Assembly (NCBI GenBank): GCA_964537925.1
Contig: CAZICV010000001.1
Coordinates: forward strand, 1,510,041-1,574,040
Reading direction: 5' to 3'
DNA: 64,000 bases
DNA from: SLDF01 sp964537925
Lineage (GTDB): Bacteria > Bacteroidota > Bacteroidia > Chitinophagales > Saprospiraceae
A program made the position numbers and the translations under genes. Each line of letters begins with the position of its first letter. Position 1 is the first letter of the stretch. The notes below the pieces were generated by a model. The model was not told where the DNA came from. It ran no database searches and saw only the letters and a program-made list of their open reading frames with translations. Below, piece by piece: positions 6,680 to 14,537 of the stretch.

Positions 6680-8332
6680 ATGAAACTCATAAAATATATC
6701 ATAATCTGCCTGGTGGCCGTGATATATACGGTCACAGGACAAGTGACTACACCCTGTGTGGCGGATACGCTGCAGATCATATATCCCGGGGTGAAGGGAC
6801 CGGACTATACGCTGCCGGAGCTGGACAGCCCCCGTATATCGACGCAGGCTGCACCGGAAGACTACCGGATGCTGTACTGGGTACACGGTCTGAACGGGGA
6901 CGGGTCGAGCTGGGACCAGGCAGCGGCGGCCTGTGAGGATAAGATCGTAGATGACTTTCCGCCCAGGGAAGTGATCGGTTATGCACCAAGCTATTACGAG
7001 TCACAGCCATCGATCTTCACAGCTTCCTGGAAGTTTCGGCAGGACCTGCCCATAAGCAATGAATTGCCGCTGGGTTATGATCCTACAAAGAGCTTTGTGA
7101 TCGCGCATAGCCAGGGCGGCATCGTGAGCCGGTATACGGACTACTACTATACGCAGCCGGGTAACGGGTTTCAGCGGAAATTCGGCGGGATCGTGACCTT
7201 CGGCACGCCAAACCAGGGAGCGCAGATCGTGAACAACCAGGTGATGGTATCGGACTTCCTGTACAGGCTGGGGGACGCGATGAGCGCGGGACCTGTATCG
7301 GATATCAGGTACAGTGAAAATGTGGCTCTGCGGATAGTCGCCAAATCGGTAGATGTGGACTCGATCAGGTCGAAGCTGCTGAACTTTTTGTCTGTGGATG
7401 TGGCGAAGTACCTGATCAGTGTATCGCTGCCGGGGATCACGGACCAGTACAAGGTAGGTGCGCCGATGCTGACGGATACGCTGGATGTGTACGAGAGCCC
7501 GAGCGACCTGGTGGCCTTCTATGGAGTGCGTGACACGCTGACCTATGCGTATGATGTGGAGTACGAAGACGATGGACAGACGAAGGTGATCCCGGTGCTG
7601 CCGGTGCCGATCTCGTGGGCGACGATCAACTACTTCCTGAAATCGGTGAACGAGGAGGATCCTTTCACCGCACAACACCAGGAGCACGTATGGACGGTAT
7701 ATGCCGCGCAGACACGCGCTACGTACCAGGCGAACGCGGACCGCAATGAGCGGGAGCGGAAGCGGTATATCCGGCATGCGAACCTGTTCTGCTTCATGCC
7801 GCTGAACCCTGCATGCTGGGCGGCGATAGCACAGCAGAAGCGGGCGGGAAAGCGGCGTGAGGCCTGGCTGGACGGTGTGCGGTATATAGACAAGTTTGAC
7901 CGGGAGTACCGAACGTTCACCGGTGCGCTGGTGAGTGAGGACATATATGAGCCGACACAGCGGGAATGCGTGTGTACGGTAGGCAACGGACGATTTGACT
8001 ACTATACGATCCGGTACTTTCCAAAGTCGGGAGAGCCTTGCCGCCTGAACTATGTACCGGAGATGCAGGACCCGGACCTGATCGTGGAGGTGAAGTGTGA
8101 GGAAAAGTACAACATGGTGAAGACGGGTACACGCTGGCGGCACAAGGAATCTGACGGCGTAGTGCTGGTGGAGAGCGCTATGAATATACCGCAGCATACA
8201 TTTCCACCTCAACCAATGGAAGGTACTACGCATATGCGTATGCGCAATGACGATGGTACGGAGAGTGCGCTAACGAAGATATTTGAAGGTGATGTTGGTA
8301 ATTTCTTCAGGACCAAGAAGAAAGGAGAGTGA
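6680..8332 (+). CDS. Exported alpha/beta-hydrolase, lipase-like
   Basis: This 550-residue protein starts with a signal peptide (MKLIKYIIICLVAVIYTVTG). It carries an oxyanion-hole motif (YWVHGLNGDGSSW, H69-G70) and a nucleophile elbow AHSQGG (S144), the arrangement of lipases and PGAP1-like esterases; TFGTPNQGA just downstream is also typical of that group. The Asp and His of the triad cannot be assigned by eye. The C-terminal 250 residues are unassigned and there is no T9SS tail, so it may stay periplasmic or reach the outside by another route. Start: ATG 6680 precedes the signal peptide; the open frame to the left overlaps the previous gene and is not protein-like. Confidence 0.8.
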   Translation: MKLIKYIIICLVAVIYTVTGQVTTPCVADTLQIIYPGVKGPDYTLPELDSPRISTQAAPEDYRMLYWVHGLNGDGSSWDQAAAACEDKIVDDFPPREVIGYAPSYYESQPSIFTASWKFRQDLPISNELPLGYDPTKSFVIAHSQGGIVSRYTDYYYTQPGNGFQRKFGGIVTFGTPNQGAQIVNNQVMVSDFLYRLGDAMSAGPVSDIRYSENVALRIVAKSVDVDSIRSKLLNFLSVDVAKYLISVSLPGITDQYKVGAPMLTDTLDVYESPSDLVAFYGVRDTLTYAYDVEYEDDGQTKVIPVLPVPISWATINYFLKSVNEEDPFTAQHQEHVWTVYAAQTRATYQANADRNERERKRYIRHANLFCFMPLNPACWAAIAQQKRAGKRREAWLDGVRYIDKFDREYRTFTGALVSEDIYEPTQRECVCTVGNGRFDYYTIRYFPKSGEPCRLNYVPEMQDPDLIVEVKCEEKYNMVKTGTRWRHKESDGVVLVESAMNIPQHTFPPQPMEGTTHMRMRNDDGTESALTKIFEGDVGNFFRTKKKGE

Positions 8333-8346
8333 GGTAAATCAATACC

Positions 8347-8378
8347 GGTTCGGCAGCATTTATTTCCGCTGCCGAACC
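8347..8378 (+). terminator. Strong intergenic hairpin
   Basis: Arms GGTTCGGCAGC and GCTGCCGAACC pair perfectly (11 bp) around a 10-base A/T-rich loop, 14 bases after the lipase-like gene. There is no T run, so it may stabilise the upstream message rather than end transcription. Confidence 0.5.
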
Positions 8379-8407
8379 CAATCTGAAAACAATCTGTAGA
8401 TAGAAGT

Positions 8408-9658
8408 ATGCGAAAGATGACGGTATTAACTCTCTGTATGGGTCTGCTGCTACTGGCGGGGTGTGACAAGAACTGCTCGCCTGAGCCAGATCCCTGTGAG
8501 GTCAACCCGGCCTCCTGCGACACAATAGGACCAGTCACTAAACTTGACATATTGTGGAAAGTACCGCTCAACACAGATACCTCCAACTCTATCCGGCCGG
8601 AACTGAGGCTGATCGACAGGGGGCTCATAGTGAGCCATGTCTCTGCCCAAGGTCCTTTTATCAACCTCTTCGATATAAAAGAGAACGGCAAAAGAATATG
8701 GGACTGGCAGGGCTACCGTACAGACAGGTATATAGTGGTAGCGCCTTCGCAGGATCAGAGTCTGATACTATGCAAAGACTGGGGAGAGCGGGCCACACTC
8801 ACTGCTGAACACGGACAGACTGTGCAGTATGTCAAGAGTAATCACAGCTCCAACCCGCGCGGCTGGATAATTGGCGACCGCCTGTTCTTCGATGAATACG
8901 ATGACCCGGAGACCTCGGCGTGGCTATTGATGTCTTCTCTTAGTGATATAGCCAGTGTAGATACGATCTATAAGCTGCCGCGCGAAATAGGTAACGGCTC
9001 TCGTAAAGCGATAGAGAGTCTCAATGTGTGGATGGATCCGGGGACAGGAGACAGTATCCTCATCTTCCAGCACCGGATGTCCAGTCCCAACCGGGTGGAT
9101 GTAGTGGCCTGGAATATGACACAGCGCCGCGTGGAATGGCAGCACAACAGTCTTACGAAGCTCGGGAATTCCAGTACCGCTCAGATTCATATGTTGAAGG
9201 ATCGCGCTTATTTCGCTGGAGGCACAGCATTCTACTGTTTTGATATGCGCACCGGCCGGATAGACTGGAGCTACGACCATCCTTCAGGTATCAATGGTTT
9301 TATGCTTTATGAGACTGTCTATGCTTCTGATGAAGACCTATTGATCGTGAAAGATGCTTCAGACCTGCTCTATGCTTTCCGGCCAGAGACAGGACAGATC
9401 GCCTGGCAGACGAAGGATGCCGGGCAATCATCGGTGAGCGCGGGATCTCCATCCTATCACGATGGCATCATATACTACTGTACGCTTTCGCGCTTGTATG
9501 CCGTGCGTGCCGCTACGGGTAAAGTGATCTGGTCCGAGAGGTCGCCCAACCGGGTAACGCAACCTACATTCAGCGGTACGGTGGCTGTCGATCCGGAGCG
9601 AGGCCTGCTGTATGCCTGTGACCAGTACTACGTGATGGCAATCCGGCTGCCGGAGTGA
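8408..9658 (+). CDS. Lipoprotein with PQQ-type beta-propeller repeats
   Basis: The 416-residue protein has a lipoprotein signal (LLLLAGC, lipidated C19) and then a series of PQQ-like propeller blades, clearest as FYCFDMRTGRIDWSYD, LLYAFRPETGQIAWQT and LYAVRAATGKVIWSE between about residues 275 and 385. This blade family includes BamB and quinoprotein dehydrogenases; no cofactor-binding or catalytic residues are evident, so a binding or scaffolding role at the cell envelope is more likely than catalysis. It stands between the lipase-like gene and a small membrane protein gene, all on the same strand. Confidence 0.82.
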   Translation: MRKMTVLTLCMGLLLLAGCDKNCSPEPDPCEVNPASCDTIGPVTKLDILWKVPLNTDTSNSIRPELRLIDRGLIVSHVSAQGPFINLFDIKENGKRIWDWQGYRTDRYIVVAPSQDQSLILCKDWGERATLTAEHGQTVQYVKSNHSSNPRGWIIGDRLFFDEYDDPETSAWLLMSSLSDIASVDTIYKLPREIGNGSRKAIESLNVWMDPGTGDSILIFQHRMSSPNRVDVVAWNMTQRRVEWQHNSLTKLGNSSTAQIHMLKDRAYFAGGTAFYCFDMRTGRIDWSYDHPSGINGFMLYETVYASDEDLLIVKDASDLLYAFRPETGQIAWQTKDAGQSSVSAGSPSYHDGIIYYCTLSRLYAVRAATGKVIWSERSPNRVTQPTFSGTVAVDPERGLLYACDQYYVMAIRLPE

Positions 9659-9715
9659 GGGAGCGGCCGTGACAGGCCACGAGACAATTAATTTCATTCA
9701 AAAAGACTATTAACT

Positions 9716-10228
9716 ATGTTAGTATACAGAGTATGCTTTGTATGCTCCATGCTATGCCTGTCGCTCATCTGCGCAGCACAGCCGGGAGATACCCTGCGCC
9801 TGGCGGAGGTGAAGACGTTTGCGACCCATCGCAAGACGGTGGGCTACCTGCGATCGCTGGGCCAGGATTCTATACAGATGAGCAATGCCCGTGAGCAGAG
9901 TATCCTGCTGGCGGTAGAGGATATCCACTATATCGATCTGCGGACGAAGAGAGACCGCAGCGGAGCGGGCCTGTTGCTGGGTATGGCGATAGGGAGCATA
10001 CCGGGCCTGGCGATACTGGCCGGAGCGGGGAATATGGATGGTATCGAAGCCTTGCTGGTCGGTCCGGCTATGGTGGTACTGGGTATCGGTGCGCTGGTGG
10101 GCGGTGTGATCCTGGGCGGCAGGATAGGTATCAAGGCCGGGCGTGGCAGCGCGATCCATATCCCGATCAATGGCAACCGGGGGCTGTACGAGAGGCAGAA
10201 GGAGCAGCTCAGGCCTTTTTTGAACTGA
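9716..10228 (+). CDS. Small exported/membrane protein, unknown function
   Basis: I do not recognise this 170-residue protein. It has a signal peptide (ending near AAQPGD, residue 20), a polar beta-like region (25-75) and a glycine-rich hydrophobic hairpin of two segments (about 83-105 and 107-135, including GPAMVVLGIGALVGGVILGG). The tail is short and basic. This resembles small envelope proteins common in Bacteroidota. It lies 57 bases after the PQQ lipoprotein in the same direction. Confidence 0.65.
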   Translation: MLVYRVCFVCSMLCLSLICAAQPGDTLRLAEVKTFATHRKTVGYLRSLGQDSIQMSNAREQSILLAVEDIHYIDLRTKRDRSGAGLLLGMAIGSIPGLAILAGAGNMDGIEALLVGPAMVVLGIGALVGGVILGGRIGIKAGRGSAIHIPINGNRGLYERQKEQLRPFLN

Positions 10229-10380
10229 CACCTGCTGTCACCGATAGCCCTACAGGGGCTCTAGAAGTATCAATACGTACTAAAAAACACTGACCGAGGG
10301 GAAGCGAAAGACCCTGTATCGGAGAGGCGTAGCCATGTCTGTCCCGGCGGTCCATTTTTTCATTCAAACATCCAAATGTT

Positions 10381-11112
10381 ATGTCGTTTTACAGACTTTT
10401 TATGATTGTATCATGCATGGTGCTGATGACGGATATGGCCCATGCACAGTGGTCGCCGTGGCTGACCCTGAAGGCCAGCCCGTTGAGTATCGGCCAGGCC
10501 CGGTTCACCGAGGGTCGCCTGTATGAGGGAGAGGCCAGTTTGCGGGCCTTTCAGCCGCTTTCGGTTGGACTGCGGCTGCCGGTGAAGAGCGGATTTTCGA
10601 TTGAGGCATCCCTTGACTGGCATGTACAGCGGCTGGAGACATCGGGTCGCCTGCGTGCCGGGGGGCTTTTGCGGGATTCTTTCGGGCTGTCCGAAACCCG
10701 CATGCAGGGCGGTGTACGACGCAGCTACCTGTCGGCCCGTGTAGGTGTGGAGTACGGGATCGGGCGGTACCTGAGTGTATTCGCTGCAGGAGCGGTGGTA
10801 TACTCGGTGATGCGCAACGACTACCTTTCCTTTGAGTCGGAGCGGATCTATGTGTCGGGTTACACGGACCGTGAGCGCTGGGACGAGCCGGTCATCGGCG
10901 GTTGGCCGTCGACGCTGGTGGATGCGGGTATCCGCTGGCGGCAGCCGGTAGGAAAGCGTTGGCATGTGCTGGCGGAAGTGCGGTATATACGAGAGTTCGG
11001 CACAGGACTGGACCGGGAGTTTTTTGATCTGTGGCCGCCGGGATTCAGGGGTCAGTTTGTCTCGCTGTCGGTGGGTGCGGAGTACCGGCTGTTCAGACCT
11101 GCGGAGGAGTGA
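10381..11112 (+). CDS. Outer-membrane beta-barrel protein, unknown role
   Basis: The 243-residue protein has a signal peptide (to about residue 22, DMAHAQ) and alternating strands typical of a small outer-membrane barrel, for example FSIEASLDWHVQRLE, YLSARVGVEYGIG, WHVLAEVRYIRE and VSLSVGAEYRLF, the last forming a C-terminal strand. Length suggests about 8-10 strands. No ligand motif is visible. The neighbouring gene encodes another barrel-like protein 11 bases downstream, so the two are probably co-expressed. Confidence 0.7.
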   Translation: MSFYRLFMIVSCMVLMTDMAHAQWSPWLTLKASPLSIGQARFTEGRLYEGEASLRAFQPLSVGLRLPVKSGFSIEASLDWHVQRLETSGRLRAGGLLRDSFGLSETRMQGGVRRSYLSARVGVEYGIGRYLSVFAAGAVVYSVMRNDYLSFESERIYVSGYTDRERWDEPVIGGWPSTLVDAGIRWRQPVGKRWHVLAEVRYIREFGTGLDREFFDLWPPGFRGQFVSLSVGAEYRLFRPAEE

Positions 11113-11123
11113 GCAGAGCCTTC

Positions 11124-11684
11124 ATGCGGATCAGGCTCATGCGCCTCCTGGTGTTGGGCTGGCTGCTGTCATGGTATATCGAGGCATGGGGCCAGTCGCA
11201 GCCTGAGCTGGAGGCCCGTTTTTCAGCGGGTGTGACCGTGGGCGTGAATACGGGTTTCTCAGGGCGCATCTACCTCTGGCCCTATAACCGGCTTGACCTG
11301 TCGGTGTATGCATCGGACTATCTCCGTGGAGTGAGCGCCTCAGGTCCTGGCTGGCGGTACAGGTCGCAGCGTCCTTGTGTACAAGTGCTGTACCGGCAGT
11401 ACTGGCCTGGCAGTGGGCGGATCTGCGGCGATCTTTTCCTGGTGACGGGCGGTATCGGGGCGGGTCCGGCGCTGGTGCTGCGGGAAGACAGGCAGGGTGC
11501 CTGGGGAGCGGTGGGAGGCCTGTTCTGTGAGTTGTGGGTGCGGTATACGCCGCTGAGTGTACAGGCGGAGTGGTTGTTTTTCTACGTGGATGCTTTGTCC
11601 GGGCACCTGGGCATGGGTCCTGCCGTGACAGTGTATTACAATTTTTCGAAGCTGCGGTCGGTCGGGTTGTTTTTGTGGCCGTGA
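11124..11684 (+). CDS. Second outer-membrane barrel-like protein
   Basis: The 186-residue protein begins with a signal peptide (MRIRLMRLLVLGWLLSWYIEAWGQ) and continues with strands rich in aromatic and glycine residues (VTVGVNTGFSGRIYLW, VQVLYRQYWPG, LSVQAEWLFFYVD, GPAVTVYYNF). Start: ATG 11124 gives a clean signal peptide, while the longer frame back to 11031 runs inside the upstream gene. ATG 11139 is an alternative. It is shorter than most barrels, and function is unknown. Confidence 0.6.
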   Translation: MRIRLMRLLVLGWLLSWYIEAWGQSQPELEARFSAGVTVGVNTGFSGRIYLWPYNRLDLSVYASDYLRGVSASGPGWRYRSQRPCVQVLYRQYWPGSGRICGDLFLVTGGIGAGPALVLREDRQGAWGAVGGLFCELWVRYTPLSVQAEWLFFYVDALSGHLGMGPAVTVYYNFSKLRSVGLFLWP

Positions 11685-11734
11685 GCCTAAGTCTTGTCTT
11701 GATTCACTCCACTGGCCGCATTTGAGTATACCCC

Positions 11735-12205
11735 ATCTTATTAAGATACGGATTTTTTGCGTCAGAGACGTATGTCCTGCGGACGGCGCTACTTTGCCTT
11801 GATACAAAGTAGCCAAAGATCAAGCGGTTTTTTCTCGCTGTTGTTTTCTGTCGCCCCACCCACGCCACGCAGCGAAGCGTTCGCGGGTGGTAGTATGGTG
11901 TCCTGGAGAGGCCTGGCTGCTGTTCTTCGCGCTGTCATTTCGTTGGTTCCGGTGGCTCACTCGGCCGCGGCTGGCACGGGGCCTGCGCACTGTGTGCGTG
12001 TCTTGAAAACATACCGCTCGAAAAAAATGCCGGGTTTTGGGAGAGCCCGTGTTTTGTGTTTGAGCAAGCCGGGTTCAGAGAAATGGCCTGTTTTTGCAGC
12101 CGTAAGTTTTCCCGCAGAAGCGTGCAGGCGGGAGGAATTGGAGAAGTAGCGTCGGAAGTGAGCTGCTGAGTGTAGCCGATCTGAATAGTGCTGCCGGGTA
12201 GTCGG
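11735..12205 (+). repeat. Long interspersed repeat, copy A
   Basis: Copy A opens with the palindrome ATCTTATTAAGAT (11735-11747), then a hairpin with arms GCTACTTTG and CAAAGTAGC (11788-11813) and loop CCTTGATA. About 380 bases downstream match copy B at roughly 90 per cent by eye. The block 12002-12111, starting at CTTGAAAACATACC, appears identical to 12803-12912. The last 90 bases match more loosely and contain an insertion of about 45 bases relative to copy B. Confidence 0.85.
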
Positions 12206-12319
12206 TATTTATGTGCGGCGGCTTTGCGGAGCAGCGAACGGCTTAGCTGCGCAGCAGGCACGCGATGCGTCGGAAAACCAGGCGGCAAAAACCAGCCTTG
12301 TCCCGATTGGTTCGGGATC

Positions 12320-12345
12320 GTTCTTTTGCATCAAGACAAAAGAAC
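12320..12345. repeat. Related hairpin between the two long repeats
   Basis: Arms GTTCTTTTG and CAAAAGAAC enclose loop CATCAAGA. The arms differ from those of the long repeats, but the loop is one base from that of copy B, so it looks like a second member of the same hairpin family. Confidence 0.6.
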
Positions 12346-12535
12346 CGCTGCCCGCGCAGGGCAATGAAGCCGATACATCGATAGCGGAGGAGAGAGGTCA
12401 TGAATGTGCTGAACCGCTGGTACAATCGGGAGTCTGAAGAACTAGTTGCGCGAAGAATACTGGGTTTGAGGGTGAGTAGAGATTAATTAGTGGGAGGTTT
12501 GGAGACCTGTCTACGACATGTTTTCACTGTGGCCT

Positions 12536-12980
12536 ATCTTATTAAGATACGGATTTTTTGCGTCAGAGACGTATGTCCTGCGGACGGCGCTACTTTGTAT
12601 CAAGACAAAGTAGCCAAAGATCAAGCTGTTTTTTCTCGCGGTTGTTTTCTGTCGACCCGTACACGCCACGCAGCGAAGCGTTCGCAGGCGATAGTGTGGT
12701 TTCCCAGAGAGGCCTGGCTGCTGTTCTTCGCGCTGTCATTTCGTTGGTTCCGGCGGCTCACTCCGACGCGGCTGGCACGGAGCCTGCGCAGGGTGTACGG
12801 GTCTTGAAAACATACCGCTCGAAAAAAATGCCGGGTTTTGGGAGAGCCCGTGTTTTGTGTTTGAGCAAGCCGGGTTCAGAGAAATGGCCTGTTTTTGCAG
12901 CCGTAAGTTTTCACGCAGCAGTGTTGAAGAGAGCTGTTGAGTGTAGCCGGGTCTGATGGCGCTGTCGGGCTGTGCTGGCA
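12536..12980 (+). repeat. Long interspersed repeat, copy B
   Basis: Direct copy of the element at 11735. It starts with the same 13-base palindrome (12536-12548), and the hairpin arms GCTACTTTG/CAAAGTAGC recur at 12589-12614, but the 8-base loop reads TATCAAGA, nearly the reverse complement of the loop in copy A. The region 12803-12912 is indistinguishable from copy A, whereas the segment just before it carries scattered substitutions. Confidence 0.85.
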
Positions 12981-13053
12981 ATGAGACGCTATGAATCCGG
13001 GTCTGGTGTACCACTTTGAATAGATGGACCGGAGACCATACAAGCAGGTAAAC

Positions 13054-14313
13054 TTACTGCACGCGGTAGGAATCCCACACATCGGCATTGTTCTTCGCCT
13101 CCTTCATCTGGCTCATGTAGATATCCGTGCCGTTGCAGCGCAGGTTAATCATACCGTACAGGATCTCCTGGTTTTTCAGGTTTGTCGAGCGTGCCAGCTC
13201 TGTCGAGTAGACCAGTGGCCGGGCGCTCTTCGAGTATTTTCCGGCACACCCGATCGCATCGGCTCTCGGGTGCGCATGGCTTTCGTTGTCGCCCGAGGAG
13301 ATCACGGTGGCATAGGGATTTATGCAGGACATGAACTGTTCGGTGAAATCCGACGAACCGTGATGGCATGATTTCGCAACATCGGATTCAAAGGGATGCT
13401 GATGGCCGTATTTGCCCATCAGGTACTCTTCCGAAGCAGTATTCAGGTCGCCGCCCAGCAGGATGCTTCTCGTGCCGTAGGTGAGCTTCAATACCAGGCT
13501 GTGCCCGTTGATGGTTATACCGTCGTCTTTCCAGTAGACAAAAGCTTCTGCCTGGTTGACCGTCTCCGTGAACGGGCCCAGTACATCGATCCTGAAGTCA
13601 TGTCCGTCAATGCGGCGGTTCAGTATGACATCGCCCGCCCGGCACCTCATCGAAGCCGAGACCCTGCCCTGTTGCCGGGCAGTATCCAGCGCACGCATGA
13701 AGGCAGTGATATCCCGGTTGAACGGCACAGCGCTCTGTGTCGTGAGCAGGTCGTCAAATACCTGCAGCAGGTACTTGACGCCGCCCTGCGTCAGCGTATC
13801 GCCCAAGCCGGTAGAATAAGGGTTTCCACTCGAGGCAAACTTCAGTATGCCGGGGTGGATGACGGTCCCGAAAGTGAACCTCTGGTCATTGAGTATCGGG
13901 ATGAAGCCCTTGTAGTGGTCCATGTCGAAATGACTGACGACCAGGTAGTCGATATGCACCTTTTGGTTCGCTTTGAGTAGGTAGCTGTACTGCCAGGCGG
14001 TCAGGTACCGGTACATATTGTTGTTGGGCCCGGCATCGATCAGTATCCTGCAGCTGCCGATCTCCAACAGTATACCGTCGCCCTGGCCGACATCCAGGAA
14101 AAAAACCTTCAGCCCCATCTTTTCCGCCAGGTCGGTCCGGCGCATCCAGCCGTCAGGCCCGGCGGTCGTGACCCTGAGCCAGTCGCCGCTGGTCTCCTCT
14201 ATTTTTACGTATGTGCCCATCAGGATGCGGTTGATCGGCTTCCTGCCTTTGTTGTTGACTACGCTTTCGTAGATCACGGCTTCATTGATGGCAGCGTACA
14301 GGTAGTCGCTCAT
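13054..14313 (-). CDS. ComEC-like metallo-beta-lactamase-fold hydrolase with SH3-like N-terminus
   Basis: The 419-residue protein has a short N-terminal SH3-like segment (about 25-62, GTYVKIEETSGDWLRV then DGWMRRTDL) followed by a metallo-beta-lactamase domain of the ComEC/Rec2 type: FFLDVGQGDGILLE, LIDAG, the metal site HFDMDH (128-133) and, further on, LLGGDLN and CHHGSSDF. ComEC domains of this type are hydrolases attached to DNA-uptake channels; here there is no membrane part, so it is a soluble stand-alone enzyme. Stand-alone members sometimes occur near conflict genes, but the neighbours here (repeats and an iron operon) give no clear link. Substrate unknown. Confidence 0.8.
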   Translation of the reverse strand: MSDYLYAAINEAVIYESVVNNKGRKPINRILMGTYVKIEETSGDWLRVTTAGPDGWMRRTDLAEKMGLKVFFLDVGQGDGILLEIGSCRILIDAGPNNNMYRYLTAWQYSYLLKANQKVHIDYLVVSHFDMDHYKGFIPILNDQRFTFGTVIHPGILKFASSGNPYSTGLGDTLTQGGVKYLLQVFDDLLTTQSAVPFNRDITAFMRALDTARQQGRVSASMRCRAGDVILNRRIDGHDFRIDVLGPFTETVNQAEAFVYWKDDGITINGHSLVLKLTYGTRSILLGGDLNTASEEYLMGKYGHQHPFESDVAKSCHHGSSDFTEQFMSCINPYATVISSGDNESHAHPRADAIGCAGKYSKSARPLVYSTELARSTNLKNQEILYGMINLRCNGTDIYMSQMKEAKNNADVWDSYRVQ

Positions 14314-14411
14314 GGCCCTGGCTTGTTTGAGGATGAGAGAAGAATATTACCTGCTTAAATATACGGTCGGCAGAGTAGCGGCGTCCAGCGTATTTCTACG
14401 CATTTTTCAGA

Positions 14412-14432
14412 GGCAGGATAGTTTTTCCTGCC
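14412..14432 (-). terminator. Weak hairpin after the iron operon
   Basis: Arms GGCAGGA and TCCTGCC (7 bp) around a 7-base loop lie 106 bases beyond the di-heme oxidoreductase stop. Only a short A/T stretch follows, so termination is uncertain. Confidence 0.3.
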
Positions 14433-14537
14433 GGTGAATCAACTTTTGCGCCGTCGTATCTCACGGTAAAGGAGGGGCTTCGGAAAGGTGGACCTCCGGG
14501 AACAGGAGAGAAACCTTTGCCGGTATGGGAGCGGGTC

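Larger units (their letters stand above)
11685..13053. other. Long gene-free region built from repeats
   Basis: Nearly 1.4 kb separates two genes and holds two direct copies of a roughly 450-bp element, their hairpins, and a third related hairpin in the spacer. Open frames of about 130 codons exist inside both copies, but their biased composition (Arg/Ser/Pro-rich), overlapping frames on both strands and lack of family features argue against real genes. Confidence 0.7.

Noticed and set aside
7001..8233. Long minus-strand frame of 410 codons opposite the lipase-like gene
   Set aside because: Shadow of a GC-rich gene; Arg/His/Val-rich with no domain or start signal.
11757..12956. Open frames of 130 and 132 codons inside the two long repeats
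   Set aside because: They overlap equally long frames in other phases and on the other strand, are rich in Arg/Ser/Pro, and follow a shared noncoding repeat. Similarity between them reflects the repeat itself.
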